Shown here: positions 1-8,916 of the stretch, one piece after another
Numbering within the stretch: the stretch's first letter is position 1
Layout: the number at the start of each line of letters is the position of its first letter
Assembly: GCA_019232625.1 (NCBI GenBank)
Contig: JAFANP010000032.1
Location: 1-64,000 of the forward strand
Direction: 5' to 3'
DNA length: 64,000 bases
Origin: Alphaproteobacteria bacterium
Lineage (GTDB): Bacteria > Pseudomonadota > Alphaproteobacteria > Sphingomonadales > Sphingomonadaceae
The notes under the pieces: model-generated
The model's database searches: none
The model's input: the letters and a program-made list of their open reading frames with translations, nothing else
What the model was told of the DNA's origin: nothing
Translations under genes and position numbers: made by a program

Positions 1-1
1 C

Positions 2-1717
2 CTCACCTCGAAGTACAAGTCGGAGTTCCTCGCCAACATGAGCCACGGGCTGCGCACCCCGCTCAACTCGCTTCTCCTCCTCTGGAAGCTGCTCGGCGAC
101 AATCCGCAGGGCAACCTCAACGAGAAGCAGACAGAGTTCGCCCGCACCATCCACTCCGCGGGTTCGGACCTCTTGAGTCTCATCAACGACATTCTCGACC
201 TGTCGAAGATCGAATCGGGCACCGTCTCGATCGAGGTCGGCGAGATGCCGATGAGCGCCTTGAAGCAGCATATGGAGCGGACCTTCCGTCAACTCGCCGC
301 CGACAAGAATCTCGACTTCAATGTCGAGTTCGACGACAGCCTGCCGGCGACGATCCGCACCGACGAGAAAAGGCTGCAGCAGATCGTGCTCAACCTCCTC
401 TCCAACGCCTTCAAGTTCACCTCGCACGGCGGCGTGACGCTCGCGGTGCGCTGCGCCGACAGCGGCTGGAGCACCAACCATCCGGTCCTGCGCAACGTCG
501 ACAAGGCGATCGAGATCGCGGTCACCGACACCGGCATCGGCATCCCCGAGGACAAGCAGAAGCTGATCTTCGAGGCGTTCCAGCAGGCCGACGGCACGAC
601 CAGCCGCAAATATGGCGGCACCGGCCTCGGCCTCTCGATCAGCCGCGAGATCGCCCGACTGCTCGGCGGCGAGCTTCAGGTGAGGTCGAAGCCCGGCGAG
701 GGCTCCACCTTCACCCTGTTCGTTCCGCTCCAGGCGATCGCGCCGGCGACCACCTCCGGCGGCGCCAACGTCCGCTACGACAATACCGGGGCGACGGTGC
801 CGTCGGCGCTTCCGACCGGCTTCGAGATCAGCGACGACCGCGAGGCGCTCGGCGACGACCCGTTCGTGCTGATCGTCGAGGACGACCCGACCTTCGCGGC
901 GATCCTCCTCGACCTGGCGCGGGGGGCCGGCCTCAAGGGCGTCGTCTCCACCGCCGGCGCCGGCACCCTGTCGATGGCGCGCAAGCTCCAGCCGGACGCG
1001 ATCACCCTCGATCTCGGCCTGTCCGACATCGACGGCTTCGTGCTGCTCGACCTCCTCAAGCACGATCCCGACACCCGCCACGTGCCGATCCACGTCATCT
1101 CCGGCGCCGACAGGCTCTCCTCCGTGCTCGACATGGGCGCGTTCGGAGTGACCGAGAAGCCCGCGGAGCGGGAGTCGCTGGCGCGGGTGTTCCGGGACCT
1201 CGAGGCCCATGTCCGGACCTCGACGCGGATCGTCGAGATCGTCCCGGAGGAGGGGGAGGCCGCTCCGGCCGCGGTCAACCGCGCCGTCCCCGAGCTCGCC
1301 GGCACGAAGATCCTGATCGTCGACGACGACATCCGGAACATCTATTCGCTGACCAGCGTCCTCGAGACCTACGACGTGGAGGTCCTCCACGCCGAGCGCG
1401 GCAAGGATGGCATCCTCATCCTCGAGCAGACGCCCGGCATCGACATCGCCCTCATCGACATCATGATGCCGGAGATGGACGGCTATGAGACGATGCAGCA
1501 GATCAGGCGCCGCCCGGCCCTTGCGGAAGTGCCCCTGATCGCCGTCACCGCCAAGGCGATGAAGGGCGATCGCCAGAAGTGCCTCGACGCAGGCGCGTCC
1601 GACTATATCGCCAAGCCGGTCGACATCGATCTCCTCCTCGCCCTGCTGAGGGTGTGGATCGCCCGGGCCCGCGAGGGCGGCCTCACGGTGGCGCAGCCCG
1701 CCGAGGCGGCCGAATAG
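2..1717 (+). CDS. Hybrid sensor histidine kinase with two receiver domains (5' end outside the window)
   Basis: The reading frame is already open at base 2, so only the C-terminal 571 residues are present. They begin in the dimerisation/phosphoacceptor helix (phosphoacceptor His at bases 44-46), followed by a HATPase_c domain with an N box (LNLLSNAFKF), G1 box (DTGIGI) and G2 box (GGTGLGL), then two receiver domains. The first receiver (from about base 865) has the acidic pair EDD and an LDLGLSDIDG segment. The second (from about base 1306) has DDD, phospho-Asp motif IDIMMPEMDG and a KP near its end. The family autophosphorylates on His and relays to Asp; the sensory input domain lies upstream of the window. 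Oddity: the residue after the phosphoacceptor His is Gly (ggg, bases 47-49) where Glu is normal. The next kinase gene starts 11 bases after the stop, so the two are probably co-transcribed. Confidence 0.9.
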   Translation, partial: LTSKYKSEFLANMSHGLRTPLNSLLLLWKLLGDNPQGNLNEKQTEFARTIHSAGSDLLSLINDILDLSKIESGTVSIEVGEMPMSALKQHMERTFRQLAADKNLDFNVEFDDSLPATIRTDEKRLQQIVLNLLSNAFKFTSHGGVTLAVRCADSGWSTNHPVLRNVDKAIEIAVTDTGIGIPEDKQKLIFEAFQQADGTTSRKYGGTGLGLSISREIARLLGGELQVRSKPGEGSTFTLFVPLQAIAPATTSGGANVRYDNTGATVPSALPTGFEISDDREALGDDPFVLIVEDDPTFAAILLDLARGAGLKGVVSTAGAGTLSMARKLQPDAITLDLGLSDIDGFVLLDLLKHDPDTRHVPIHVISGADRLSSVLDMGAFGVTEKPAERESLARVFRDLEAHVRTSTRIVEIVPEEGEAAPAAVNRAVPELAGTKILIVDDDIRNIYSLTSVLETYDVEVLHAERGKDGILILEQTPGIDIALIDIMMPEMDGYETMQQIRRRPALAEVPLIAVTAKAMKGDRQKCLDAGASDYIAKPVDIDLLLALLRVWIARAREGGLTVAQPAEAAE

Positions 1718-1728
1718 TGGGCGCGCAA

Positions 1729-3855
1729 ATGACGACGGCGCCCCCCGGGAGCGAGGCCTCGCCCGGCGCCGGCCCGGAAACGTCCGAGGCGGCGGCCGAC
1801 CGGCCGCGGGTCCTCGTCGTCGACGACGACGGCAACAACCTCCTCGCCATCCGCACCGTCCTCGAGGATCTCGGCGAGGTGGTCGAGGCGCGGTCCGGCG
1901 AGGAGGCGCTCCGGCACCTCCTCAAGGGCGAGTTCGCCGTCATCCTGCTCGACGTCTACATGCCCGGCATGGACGGGTACGAGACCGCCCAGATCATTCG
2001 CAGCCGCGAGCAGACCAAGCGAATCCCGATCGTCTTCCTCTCGGCGGTGAACAAGGAGACCGAGCACCTCATCCGCGGCTATTCGATGGGGGCGGTCGAC
2101 TATGTCTTCAAGCCGGTCGACCCGGTCGTGCTTCGCTCCAAGGTCGCGGTGTTCGCCGACCTGTTCGCGATGACCAAGGAGATCCAGCGCAAGGCGAAGG
2201 CCGAGCAGGCGCTGATGGACGCCAACCTGCGCGCCAACGCCGAGCGGCTGCGGGCGGAGCAGGAGCTCCGCCTCGCCGAGCAGCGGCAGGGGGCGATCAT
2301 CCAGTCGCTTCCGATCGTCCTCTACCTGGAGGCGATCGACGCCTCGCCGCGCGCCCCCAGGTTCGTCAGCGGCAATCTCGCCGCGCTCACCGGCTACCGG
2401 TTCGACGAGATCCAGGCGTCGCCGGACGTGTGGATCGAGCGGCTCCACCCCGACGACCGGGACCGGGTCGTCGCGGCGCTCACCGGGCGGCGGGAAGGAC
2501 GCTCCCTCGCCGTCGAATATCGCTGGCAATGCGCCGACGGCCAGTACCGCCACTTCCTCGACCAGGCCGTGCTGCTGCGCGACGCGCAGGGCCAGCCGAT
2601 CGAATATGCCGGCACATTGCTCGACATCACCGACCGCAAGGAGCTCGAGAGCCAGCTCGTCCACGCCCGCAAGATGGACGCGATCGGCAAGCTGACGGGC
2701 GGCATCGCGCACGATTTCAACAACCTGCTCGCCGCGGTGCTCGGCGGCCTCGGCCTGATCGAGCGGCGCACCGAGCTTGGCGACGAGCAGCTCAAGATCC
2801 TCAACATGACCCGGCGGGCGGCGGAGCAGGGCTCCGACCTCGTGCGCCGCCTCCTCGCCTTCGCCCGGCGCCAGCAGCTCCAGCCCGCCTGCGTGGAGAT
2901 CGCGGCCCTCTCCACCGCGGTCACCGACCTCCTCGCCCATACGCTCGGCGGGCTGGTCGAGCTCGAATGGGACATGGAGGAGGGGCTGTGGTGCGCGTTC
3001 GCGGACCAGGCGCAGCTCGAGCTGGCGCTGATGAACCTGATCATCAACGCCCGCGACGCCATGCCGGACGGCGGCACCATCTCCGTCCATGCGCAGAACC
3101 GCCTCGCCGGGCCGGAGCAGATCGCCGGCCTGGCGGCGGGCGACTATGTCGTCCTCACCGTCGCCGACACCGGCTGCGGCATGGCGCCGGACGTGCTCGA
3201 GCAGGTGATGGAGCCCTTCTTCACCACCAAGGACGTCGGCAAGGGCACCGGCCTCGGCCTCTCCATGGTCTACGGCTTCGCCAAGCAATCGGGCGGCGCC
3301 TTCCACATCAGCAGCGCGCCCGGCCAGGGGACCCGCGCCGAGATCTGGCTGCCGCGCGGCGAGGAAAGCAAAGCGGGCGACACGGCGCAGCCCGGCCCGT
3401 CGGCGGCGCAGCCGCGCGCGCCGAGGCCGCTGCGCGTGCTCCTCGTCGACGACCATGAGGGCGTCCGCCAGACGACCGCGGCCCTGCTCCGCGACCTCGG
3501 CCACGAAGTCGCCGAGGCGGGGGACGGCGACCAGGTCCTCGCGCTTCTCGCCGGGGAGGGCGCCCGCTGCGACCTGCTCGTCACCGACTATGCCATGCCC
3601 CACCTGTCGGGCACCGAGGTGATCCGCCAGGCGCGGGAGGCGCGGCCCGATCTGCCGGCGATCATCATCACCGGCTATGCCGAGGCGGATTCGATCGCCA
3701 AGCGGCCTGACGACGTCGAGGTCCTGTCGAAGCCGTTCACCGCCGAGCAGCTCAGCGAGGCGCTGGCCACGGCGCTCGCCGAAGCCGATGCGGAGCCCGA
3801 GCGGCGCCCCCGCGCCGGCGCCGGCGCCGCGCCCGTCGCCGAAGCGGCCGAGTGA
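1729..3855 (+). CDS. REC-PAS-histidine kinase-REC hybrid signalling protein
   Basis: This 708-residue protein has no signal peptide or membrane segment and is probably cytoplasmic. It contains a receiver at about 27-145 (phospho-acceptor Asp75 in [11 protein letters not shown], Lys in FKPVD), a helical linker at 148-188, a PAS domain at about 189-300 ending in DITDRKELE, a HisKA domain with phosphoacceptor His328 in GGIAHDFNN, a HATPase_c domain with [10 protein letters not shown] and [10 protein letters not shown] boxes, and a C-terminal receiver ([21 protein letters not shown]). The N-terminal receiver suggests it is phosphorylated by another kinase, probably the preceding gene. ATG 1729 was chosen; GTG 1717, overlapping the upstream stop, is possible. 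Domain calls are firm; the signal and the output are unknown. Confidence 0.9.
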   Translation: MTTAPPGSEASPGAGPETSEAAADRPRVLVVDDDGNNLLAIRTVLEDLGEVVEARSGEEALRHLLKGEFAVILLDVYMPGMDGYETAQIIRSREQTKRIPIVFLSAVNKETEHLIRGYSMGAVDYVFKPVDPVVLRSKVAVFADLFAMTKEIQRKAKAEQALMDANLRANAERLRAEQELRLAEQRQGAIIQSLPIVLYLEAIDASPRAPRFVSGNLAALTGYRFDEIQASPDVWIERLHPDDRDRVVAALTGRREGRSLAVEYRWQCADGQYRHFLDQAVLLRDAQGQPIEYAGTLLDITDRKELESQLVHARKMDAIGKLTGGIAHDFNNLLAAVLGGLGLIERRTELGDEQLKILNMTRRAAEQGSDLVRRLLAFARRQQLQPACVEIAALSTAVTDLLAHTLGGLVELEWDMEEGLWCAFADQAQLELALMNLIINARDAMPDGGTISVHAQNRLAGPEQIAGLAAGDYVVLTVADTGCGMAPDVLEQVMEPFFTTKDVGKGTGLGLSMVYGFAKQSGGAFHISSAPGQGTRAEIWLPRGEESKAGDTAQPGPSAAQPRAPRPLRVLLVDDHEGVRQTTAALLRDLGHEVAEAGDGDQVLALLAGEGARCDLLVTDYAMPHLSGTEVIRQAREARPDLPAIIITGYAEADSIAKRPDDVEVLSKPFTAEQLSEALATALAEADAEPERRPRAGAGAAPVAEAAE

Positions 3856-4079
3856 AGCCCCACACCGTGCCTCCCCCTCCGCCGGCCGGCCTCCGTCCCG
3901 CGGCGGGACCTTCGAGACGGATTGTCGATCAACCCGGATCGATCTGCTATGAGGGGCCCGCCGATGAGTAGAATAGCTTCCTCTCACGGTGGGGGTCGGG
4001 CTCTCCGGAGGGCCCGGCCTCCTTATCGCGCGGGCGACCCTGCCCGCCGCGCCGGCCCCCTCCCGATCGAGACGAGACG

Positions 4080-4565
4080 ATGAACGACCACGCCGCTTCC
4101 TCCTTCGACCTCGCGCCCCCCAACGGCGAGCAGCGCGACGCGCTGGCCGCGGAGCTGAGCGGCGACGAGCGGCGCGTCCTGCTCGAGCATGGCACCGAGG
4201 CGCCGTTCTGCGGCGTCTTCCTCACCGAGAAGCGGCCGGGCGTCTACACCTGCCGGCTGTGCGGCCTGCCCCTGTTCAGGGGCGGGGCGAAATTCGAGAG
4301 CGGCACCGGCTGGCCGAGCTTCACCGCGCCCGTGGCGGAGGGCCATCTCGAATATATACGCGACACGAGCTACGGCATGGTCCGCACCGAGATCGTCTGC
4401 GCCCGCTGCGGCGCCCACCAGGGCCATGTCTTCCCCGACGGGCCGCCGCCGACCGGCGAGCGCTATTGCATCAACTCCGTGTCGCTGGCCTTCACCCCCG
4501 AAGGGGAGCCGCTGCCCGACAAGCTCGGCCGCGGCGCTCCCGAAGGACAGCCCTGGAGCGGCTGA
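4080..4565 (+). CDS. msrB: Peptide-methionine (R)-S-oxide reductase, cytoplasmic MsrB
   Basis: The 161-residue protein matches the MsrB family end to end. It shows the zinc site Cys58/Cys61 and Cys107/Cys110, the [10 protein letters not shown] signature and the catalytic Cys130 in RYCINS. MsrB reduces the R-epimer of methionine sulfoxide in proteins, with electrons from thioredoxin. There is no signal peptide, so it acts in the cytoplasm, unlike the second MsrB at 6651. The 220-base gap upstream, after the kinase gene, holds an imperfect GC-rich hairpin near 4005-4020 and no other gene. It opens a run of same-strand genes concerned with oxidative damage. Confidence 0.95.
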   Translation: MNDHAASSFDLAPPNGEQRDALAAELSGDERRVLLEHGTEAPFCGVFLTEKRPGVYTCRLCGLPLFRGGAKFESGTGWPSFTAPVAEGHLEYIRDTSYGMVRTEIVCARCGAHQGHVFPDGPPPTGERYCINSVSLAFTPEGEPLPDKLGRGAPEGQPWSG

Positions 4566-4654
4566 ACGGATTTTCCGGCCCGACGCATCCGCGGGGCGCG
4601 GGCCCTCGTACCTCCCTCGGCAGCCCAGCGAGGCTGCGCTCAAGGAGGATCCGC

Positions 4655-5215
4655 ATGTTGAAGCTTCACTCCCGTCCCGCCGTCGCCTTCGCCGCCGTCC
4701 TGGCGCTGGCCGGCGCCACCACCGCGCTTGCGAAGGGCAACCCGATGGTGGGCGGCGCGCCGATGTACGCCACCAAGACCATCGTCCAGAACGCCGTCAA
4801 CTCGAAGGACCACACGACCCTCGTGGCCGCGGTCAAGGCGGCGGGGCTGGTCGACACCCTGTCGGGCGCCGGGCCGTTCACCGTGTTCGCGCCGACCAAC
4901 GCGGCGTTCGGCAAGCTGCCGGCCGGCACCGTCGACACGCTGGTGATGCCGGAGAACAAGGCGCAGCTGACGCAGATCCTGACCTATCACGTGGTGCCGG
5001 GCCGTCTCACCGCCTCGGGGATCGCGGCGAAGATCCGCGCGGGCCGAGGCATGGCGCGCCTCACCACGGTCCAAGGCGAGCCGCTGACGGCGCGGATGCA
5101 GGGCAAGTGGCTCGTCCTCACCGACGCGAAGGGCGGAACCTCGCGGGTGACGACCGCCGACGTCATGCAGTCGAACGGCGTGATCCACGTCGTCGACACG
5201 GTGCTGATGCCCTGA
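4655..5215 (+). CDS. Secreted fasciclin-domain protein
   Basis: The 186-residue product starts with a signal peptide of about 23 residues (basic start, hydrophobic core, cleavage near ALA-KG). A single FAS1 domain follows, showing the H1-like GPFTVFAPTNAAF and H2-like YHVVPGRL segments and ending in GVIHVVDTVLMP. The domain is known for adhesion and protein-protein contacts and is exported to periplasm or surface. A strong Shine-Dalgarno (AAGGAGGA, 4642-4649) fixes the ATG. A rho-independent terminator follows the stop directly. In several proteobacteria fasciclin genes lie beside ECF sigma/anti-sigma pairs, as here, so it may be a regulon member; that link is inferred. Confidence 0.9.
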   Translation: MLKLHSRPAVAFAAVLALAGATTALAKGNPMVGGAPMYATKTIVQNAVNSKDHTTLVAAVKAAGLVDTLSGAGPFTVFAPTNAAFGKLPAGTVDTLVMPENKAQLTQILTYHVVPGRLTASGIAAKIRAGRGMARLTTVQGEPLTARMQGKWLVLTDAKGGTSRVTTADVMQSNGVIHVVDTVLMP

Positions 5216-5228
5216 CGCCCCTGGAAGG

Positions 5229-5269
5229 CAGGGACGGCAGAGCGATAAAATCGATGCCGTCCCTGTTTT
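5229..5269 (+). terminator. Rho-independent terminator after the fasciclin gene
   Basis: An 11-bp perfect stem (CAGGGACGGCA at 5229-5239 pairing with TGCCGTCCCTG at 5255-5265) is followed by TTTT. The loop can itself pair (CGAT/ATCG). It starts 14 bases after the fasciclin stop. It covers ATG 5254, an alternative start for the sigma-factor gene, which argues for the later ATG 5299. Confidence 0.85.
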
Positions 5270-5298
5270 CCGCCTCCGCCATCGGGCATGACGGTGCC

Positions 5299-5871
5299 AT
5301 GGACTCCCCGGCCGCCGCGCTGACCGCCTCCCGCGAGAGCGGCGACCTCGCCGGGCTGCTGCACGCCGTGGCCGGCGGCGACCGCGCGGCGCTGGCCGAT
5401 CTCTACGCCCGCACGTCCGCCAAGCTCTACGGCATCTGCCTGCGCCTGCTCGGCAGCGAGGCGGAGGCCGACGAGGTGCTGCAGGAAACCTACGTCGCCG
5501 TCTGGCGCCGTGCGCGCAGCTACGACGCCGCCAAGGCCAGCGCGGTGACCTGGCTCGCCGTCGTCGCCCGCAACAAGGCGATCGATCGCCTGCGGGTCCG
5601 GCGGCCCGCCTCCGCGCCGATCGAAGCCGCGACGGAGATAGCCGACGAGACTCCGTCCGCGATCGACCTTCTCGAAGCGGCAGAGGACCGGGAGCGTCTC
5701 GCGGCCTGCCTCGATGAGCTGGAGGAGAAGCAGCGCGGGCTGATCCGCACCGCCTTCCTCGACGGCGCCAGCTATCCCGAGCTGGCGGAGCGCGAGGCGG
5801 TGCCGCTCGGCACGATGAAGAGCTGGATCCGCCGCAGCCTGATGCGCCTCAGGGGGTGCCTCGAGCGATGA
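5299..5871 (+). CDS. ECF RNA polymerase sigma factor, SigK-like
   Basis: The 190-residue protein has sigma region 2 at about 35-105 (LYGICLRLLGSEAEADEVLQ, then VWRRARSYD and WLAVVARNKAIDRLR) and a region 4 helix-turn-helix at about 135-185 (GASYPELAEREAVPLGTMKSWIRR). It directs RNA polymerase to a stress-specific promoter set. The stop overlaps the start of the next gene, an RskA-type anti-sigma factor (ATGA), the usual arrangement for a sigma factor held inactive at the membrane. ATG 5299 was preferred because ATG 5254 lies within the preceding terminator stem. The target promoters are not known; the neighbouring msrB and fasciclin genes are candidates. Confidence 0.92.
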   Translation: MDSPAAALTASRESGDLAGLLHAVAGGDRAALADLYARTSAKLYGICLRLLGSEAEADEVLQETYVAVWRRARSYDAAKASAVTWLAVVARNKAIDRLRVRRPASAPIEAATEIADETPSAIDLLEAAEDRERLAACLDELEEKQRGLIRTAFLDGASYPELAEREAVPLGTMKSWIRRSLMRLRGCLER

Positions 5872-6581
5872 CCGACGAACGCCGCACCGATCCGGAAGAG
5901 CGCGACCTGCTCGCCGCCGAATATGCGCTCGGCCTGCTCAGCGGGGAGGAGCTGGCGCGCGCCCGGGGGCTCGCCGGCGCAGATCCGGCCTTTCGACAGG
6001 AGGCGGGGCGGTGGCGCGGGCGGCTCGCGCCGCTCCTCGACGAGGTGGCGGAGGCGCCGCCGCCCCCGCACGTCTGGGGCCGTATCGAGCGCGCCCTCCC
6101 GCTCCCGGCGGAACCCGGCTCGAACGTGGTCGAGCTCAAGCGGCGGGTCGTTCTGTGGCGGACCTGGTCGGCGGCGGCGACCGCCCTCGCCGCCTCGCTG
6201 GCGCTGGTCCTGGCGACCAGGCCGGACGCATCCCCAAGCGAGCCGATGGTCGCGACCCTCGCCTCGCAGACCGGGCCGGCCCGTCTCGTCGCCACCTGGG
6301 ACCCGGCGGGGCGCACCCTGATCGTCGCGGCGGCCGCCGGAATGGCGCCCGCCGCCGGCCATTCCCACCAGCTCTGGCTGATCCCCGCCGCCGGCGGCAA
6401 TCCCCATCCGATGGGCATCGTCTCCACCCGCGCGCCGATGCGCATGGTCGTGCCCGGCGCGATGGCAAGCGATCTTCGCGAGGGCGTGATGCTCGCCGTG
6501 TCGGTGGAGCCGGAGGGCGGCTCTCCAACCGGGCTGCCGACCGGCCCCGTCATTGCGTCGGGCAAGCTCGTCCGCACCTGA
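5868..6581 (+). CDS. RskA-family membrane anti-sigma factor
   Basis: The product is 237 residues. The N-terminal cytoplasmic part carries the family's AAEYALGLLSGEE signature (about 15-28). One transmembrane helix lies at about 100-117, followed by a periplasmic RskA domain with GHSHQLWLIP and the PMGIVS segment. There is no HxxxCxxC zinc motif, so it is not of the ChrR/RsrA zinc type. Such proteins bind their sigma factor at the inner membrane and release it when proteolysed under envelope stress. ATG 5868 overlaps the sigma-factor stop by four bases, giving translational coupling and near-equal synthesis. Confidence 0.88.
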   Translation: MTDERRTDPEERDLLAAEYALGLLSGEELARARGLAGADPAFRQEAGRWRGRLAPLLDEVAEAPPPPHVWGRIERALPLPAEPGSNVVELKRRVVLWRTWSAAATALAASLALVLATRPDASPSEPMVATLASQTGPARLVATWDPAGRTLIVAAAAGMAPAAGHSHQLWLIPAAGGNPHPMGIVSTRAPMRMVVPGAMASDLREGVMLAVSVEPEGGSPTGLPTGPVIASGKLVRT

Positions 6582-6650
6582 GCGCCGGCTGCATCCGGCG
6601 CGGCGCGCGCGACGTATAAAGGTGGAAAGGCTCGAAGGAGGGGAGAATTC

Positions 6651-7145
6651 ATGTCGGATACGAACATCAGCCGCCGCGCCCTGCTCGGCGCCGGAATGCT
6701 CGGCGGGGCGGCGCTGCTGCTGTTCCGTCCCGCCGGCGGAGAGGCGGCTGCCCAGCATTTCGACGTCACCAAGACCGCCGACCAATGGCGCCGGGCGCTC
6801 GGCGCCGAGCGCTACGCCGTTCTGCGCGAGGCGGCGACGGAGCGGCCGGGGAGCAGCGCTCTGCTGAGGGAGCATCGCAACGGCGTCTTCGCCTGCGCGG
6901 GCTGCGGACTGCCGCTCTTCGCCTCGTCGACCAAGTTCGAGAGCGGCACCGGCTGGCCGAGCTTCTTCCGCCCCCTTCCCAATTCGGTGGTGACGAAAAG
7001 CGACCGGACCTTCGGCATGGTCCGGAACGAGGTGCTGTGCCGGCGTTGCGGCGGCCATCTCGGCCACGTCTTCGACGACGGGCCGAAGCCGACGGGGTTG
7101 CGCTACTGCATGAACGGCCTCGCGCTCGTCTTCCGGCCCGCTTGA
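6651..7145 (+). CDS. msrB: Tat-exported peptide-methionine (R)-S-oxide reductase (periplasmic MsrB)
   Basis: This 164-residue MsrB differs from the gene at 4080 in having a twin-arginine signal (SRRALLG at about 7-13, then a hydrophobic stretch and a cut near GEAAA-QH). The catalytic core keeps zinc Cys82/Cys85 plus [14 protein letters not shown] and catalytic Cys153 in RYCMNG. It should therefore repair oxidised methionines in the periplasm, where it needs electrons brought across the membrane. The next gene, 12 bases downstream, encodes DipZ, a CcdA-thioredoxin protein that does that kind of transfer. The SD is AAGGAGGGGA, about 5 bases before the ATG. Confidence 0.94.
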   Translation: MSDTNISRRALLGAGMLGGAALLLFRPAGGEAAAQHFDVTKTADQWRRALGAERYAVLREAATERPGSSALLREHRNGVFACAGCGLPLFASSTKFESGTGWPSFFRPLPNSVVTKSDRTFGMVRNEVLCRRCGGHLGHVFDDGPKPTGLRYCMNGLALVFRPA

Positions 7146-7157
7146 GCGGCCGGCGCA

Positions 7158-8900
7158 ATGATCCTCATCCTCCTCGCCTATCTGGGGGGCGTGCTGACCA
7201 TCCTCAGCCCGTGCATCCTGCCGGTGCTGCCGTTCGTCTTCGCCCGCGCCGATCGCTCCTTCCTGCGCAGCGGCCTGCCGCTGCTGGCGGGGATGGCGCT
7301 CACCTTCGCGCTCGTCGCCACCCTCGCCGCGGTGGGCGGCGGCTGGGTGGTGGAGGCGAACCGCATCGGCCGCTGGGCGGCGCTGCTCCTCCTCGCCCTG
7401 TTCGCGCTGACGCTCGTCTTCCCGGCGCTGGCCGACCGCGCCATGCAGCCGCTGGTCGGCTGGGGCAGCCGCCTCTCGGAGGCCGCGACCGCAGGGACCG
7501 AGCCGGGACGCGAGCGGATCGGTCCCTCGCTCCTCCTCGGCGTGGCGACGGGCCTTCTCTGGGCCCCGTGCGCGGGGCCGATCCTCGGCATCATCCTCAC
7601 CGGGGCGGCGCTGTCCGGCGCGACGCTCGGCACCACCGTGCTGCTCCTCGCCTACGCTTTGGGCGCCGCGACCTCCCTCGCCCTCGCGCTCCTCATCGGC
7701 GGGCGCGTCTTCAAGGCGATGAAGCGCTCGCTCGGCGCCGGCCAGTGGGTCCGCCGGGTGCTCGGCGTCGTCATCCTCGTCGCCGTCGCCGCGATCGCGC
7801 TCGGCCTCGACACCGCCTATCTCACCCGCCTCTCCGCCAAGGGCACCTTCGCGCTCGAGCAGGGCGTGGCGAGCCGCCTCGGCGAAGCAAGCGGCGGGCG
7901 CATGACCGAGGTGCGCACCGGCCCCGGCAACGCCACCCTCCTTCCCGACGAGGGCCCGCTTCCGGCGCTGGACGGGGCCGTCCAGTGGCTGAACTCGCCG
8001 CCCCTCACCCGCGAGCAGCTCCGCGGCAAGGTCGTGCTCGTCGATTTCTGGACCTATTCCTGCATCAACTGCCTGCGCGCCATCCCCTACGTCCGCGCCT
8101 GGGACGAGCGCTACCGCAAGGCGGGGCTGGTGGTGATCGGCGTCCATGCTCCCGAATTCGCGTTCGAGCGCGATCCCGCCAACGTCCGCCGGGCGATGGT
8201 CGACCTCGGCATCCGCTATCCGGTGGCGATCGACAACGACAAGGCGATCTGGAAGGCCTTCGCCAACCAATATTGGCCCGCCACCTACATCGCCGACGCG
8301 AAGGGGCGGCTGCGCTACCACCATTTCGGGGAGGGCGACGACGAGACGACGGAGCGGGCGATCCGCCAGCTCCTAATGGAGGCCGGCGCGAAGGGCCTCG
8401 GCGCCGATCCGGCGCGAGTCCGTCTCGGCGGCGTCAGCGAGCAGGCCGATTTCGGGCGGATCGGGTCGCGGGAGACCTATCTCGGCTTCGCCAGGGCCGC
8501 CAATTTCGCCTCGCCCGGCGGACAGGTGCGGGATCGCGCGTCGACCTACGCGCTGCCGCCGCTGCGGCTCAACCAATGGGGGCTGGGCGGAGCCTGGACC
8601 GTGGGCGCCGAACGGGTCCGGCTCGATGCGCCCGGCGGCCGGATCGCCTTCCGCTTCCGTGCCCGGGACCTCAACCTCGTGCTCGGCGCGCCGGGCCGCC
8701 CGGTCCGATTCAAGGTGACGGTGGACGGCGCGGCGCCGGGCGCGGACCGGGGCGTGGACGCGGATGCGGCGGGCCAGGGCGTCGTCGCCGGCCAGCGCCT
8801 CTACCAGCTCGTCCGGCAGCAGGGGCCGGCGCGCGAGCGCCTCTTCACCATCGAGTTCCTCGATCCCGGCGTCGAAGCCTACGCCTTCACCTTCGGCTGA
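7158..8900 (+). CDS. dipZ: DipZ-type CcdA/thioredoxin membrane protein
   Basis: The 580-residue protein has an N-terminal CcdA/DsbD-like membrane domain (about 1-230, six or more helices) with redox Cys19 (LSPCILP) and Cys138 (APCAGP). A periplasmic thioredoxin-like domain carries the CINC active site (Cys302, Cys305) in the DipZ-typical context WTYSCINCLRAIPY. A C-terminal beta-rich domain (about 430-580) is also usual for DipZ. The family moves electrons from cytoplasmic thioredoxin to periplasmic thiols. The close upstream Tat-exported MsrB is the obvious client; that pairing is inferred from gene order. It is not a cytochrome c maturation locus: no ccm genes are nearby. Confidence 0.92.
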   Translation: MILILLAYLGGVLTILSPCILPVLPFVFARADRSFLRSGLPLLAGMALTFALVATLAAVGGGWVVEANRIGRWAALLLLALFALTLVFPALADRAMQPLVGWGSRLSEAATAGTEPGRERIGPSLLLGVATGLLWAPCAGPILGIILTGAALSGATLGTTVLLLAYALGAATSLALALLIGGRVFKAMKRSLGAGQWVRRVLGVVILVAVAAIALGLDTAYLTRLSAKGTFALEQGVASRLGEASGGRMTEVRTGPGNATLLPDEGPLPALDGAVQWLNSPPLTREQLRGKVVLVDFWTYSCINCLRAIPYVRAWDERYRKAGLVVIGVHAPEFAFERDPANVRRAMVDLGIRYPVAIDNDKAIWKAFANQYWPATYIADAKGRLRYHHFGEGDDETTERAIRQLLMEAGAKGLGADPARVRLGGVSEQADFGRIGSRETYLGFARAANFASPGGQVRDRASTYALPPLRLNQWGLGGAWTVGAERVRLDAPGGRIAFRFRARDLNLVLGAPGRPVRFKVTVDGAAPGADRGVDADAAGQGVVAGQRLYQLVRQQGPARERLFTIEFLDPGVEAYAFTFG

Positions 8901-8916
8901 AGGCGCGGCCCTGACT

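Noticed and set aside
1603-3987. 794-codon open frame on the minus strand opposite the second kinase
   Set aside because: It mirrors a strong coding gene in very GC-rich DNA. The translation is low-complexity, Arg/Gly/Ala-rich and shows no domain.
5254-5298. ATG 5254 as the start of the sigma factor
   Set aside because: The codon lies within the stem of the fasciclin terminator and the added residues are not sigma-like. ATG 5299 was used instead.
5772-8324. 850-codon minus-strand frame across anti-sigma, msrB and dipZ
   Set aside because: It lies antisense to three clear genes with conserved motifs; the composition is that of a shadow frame.
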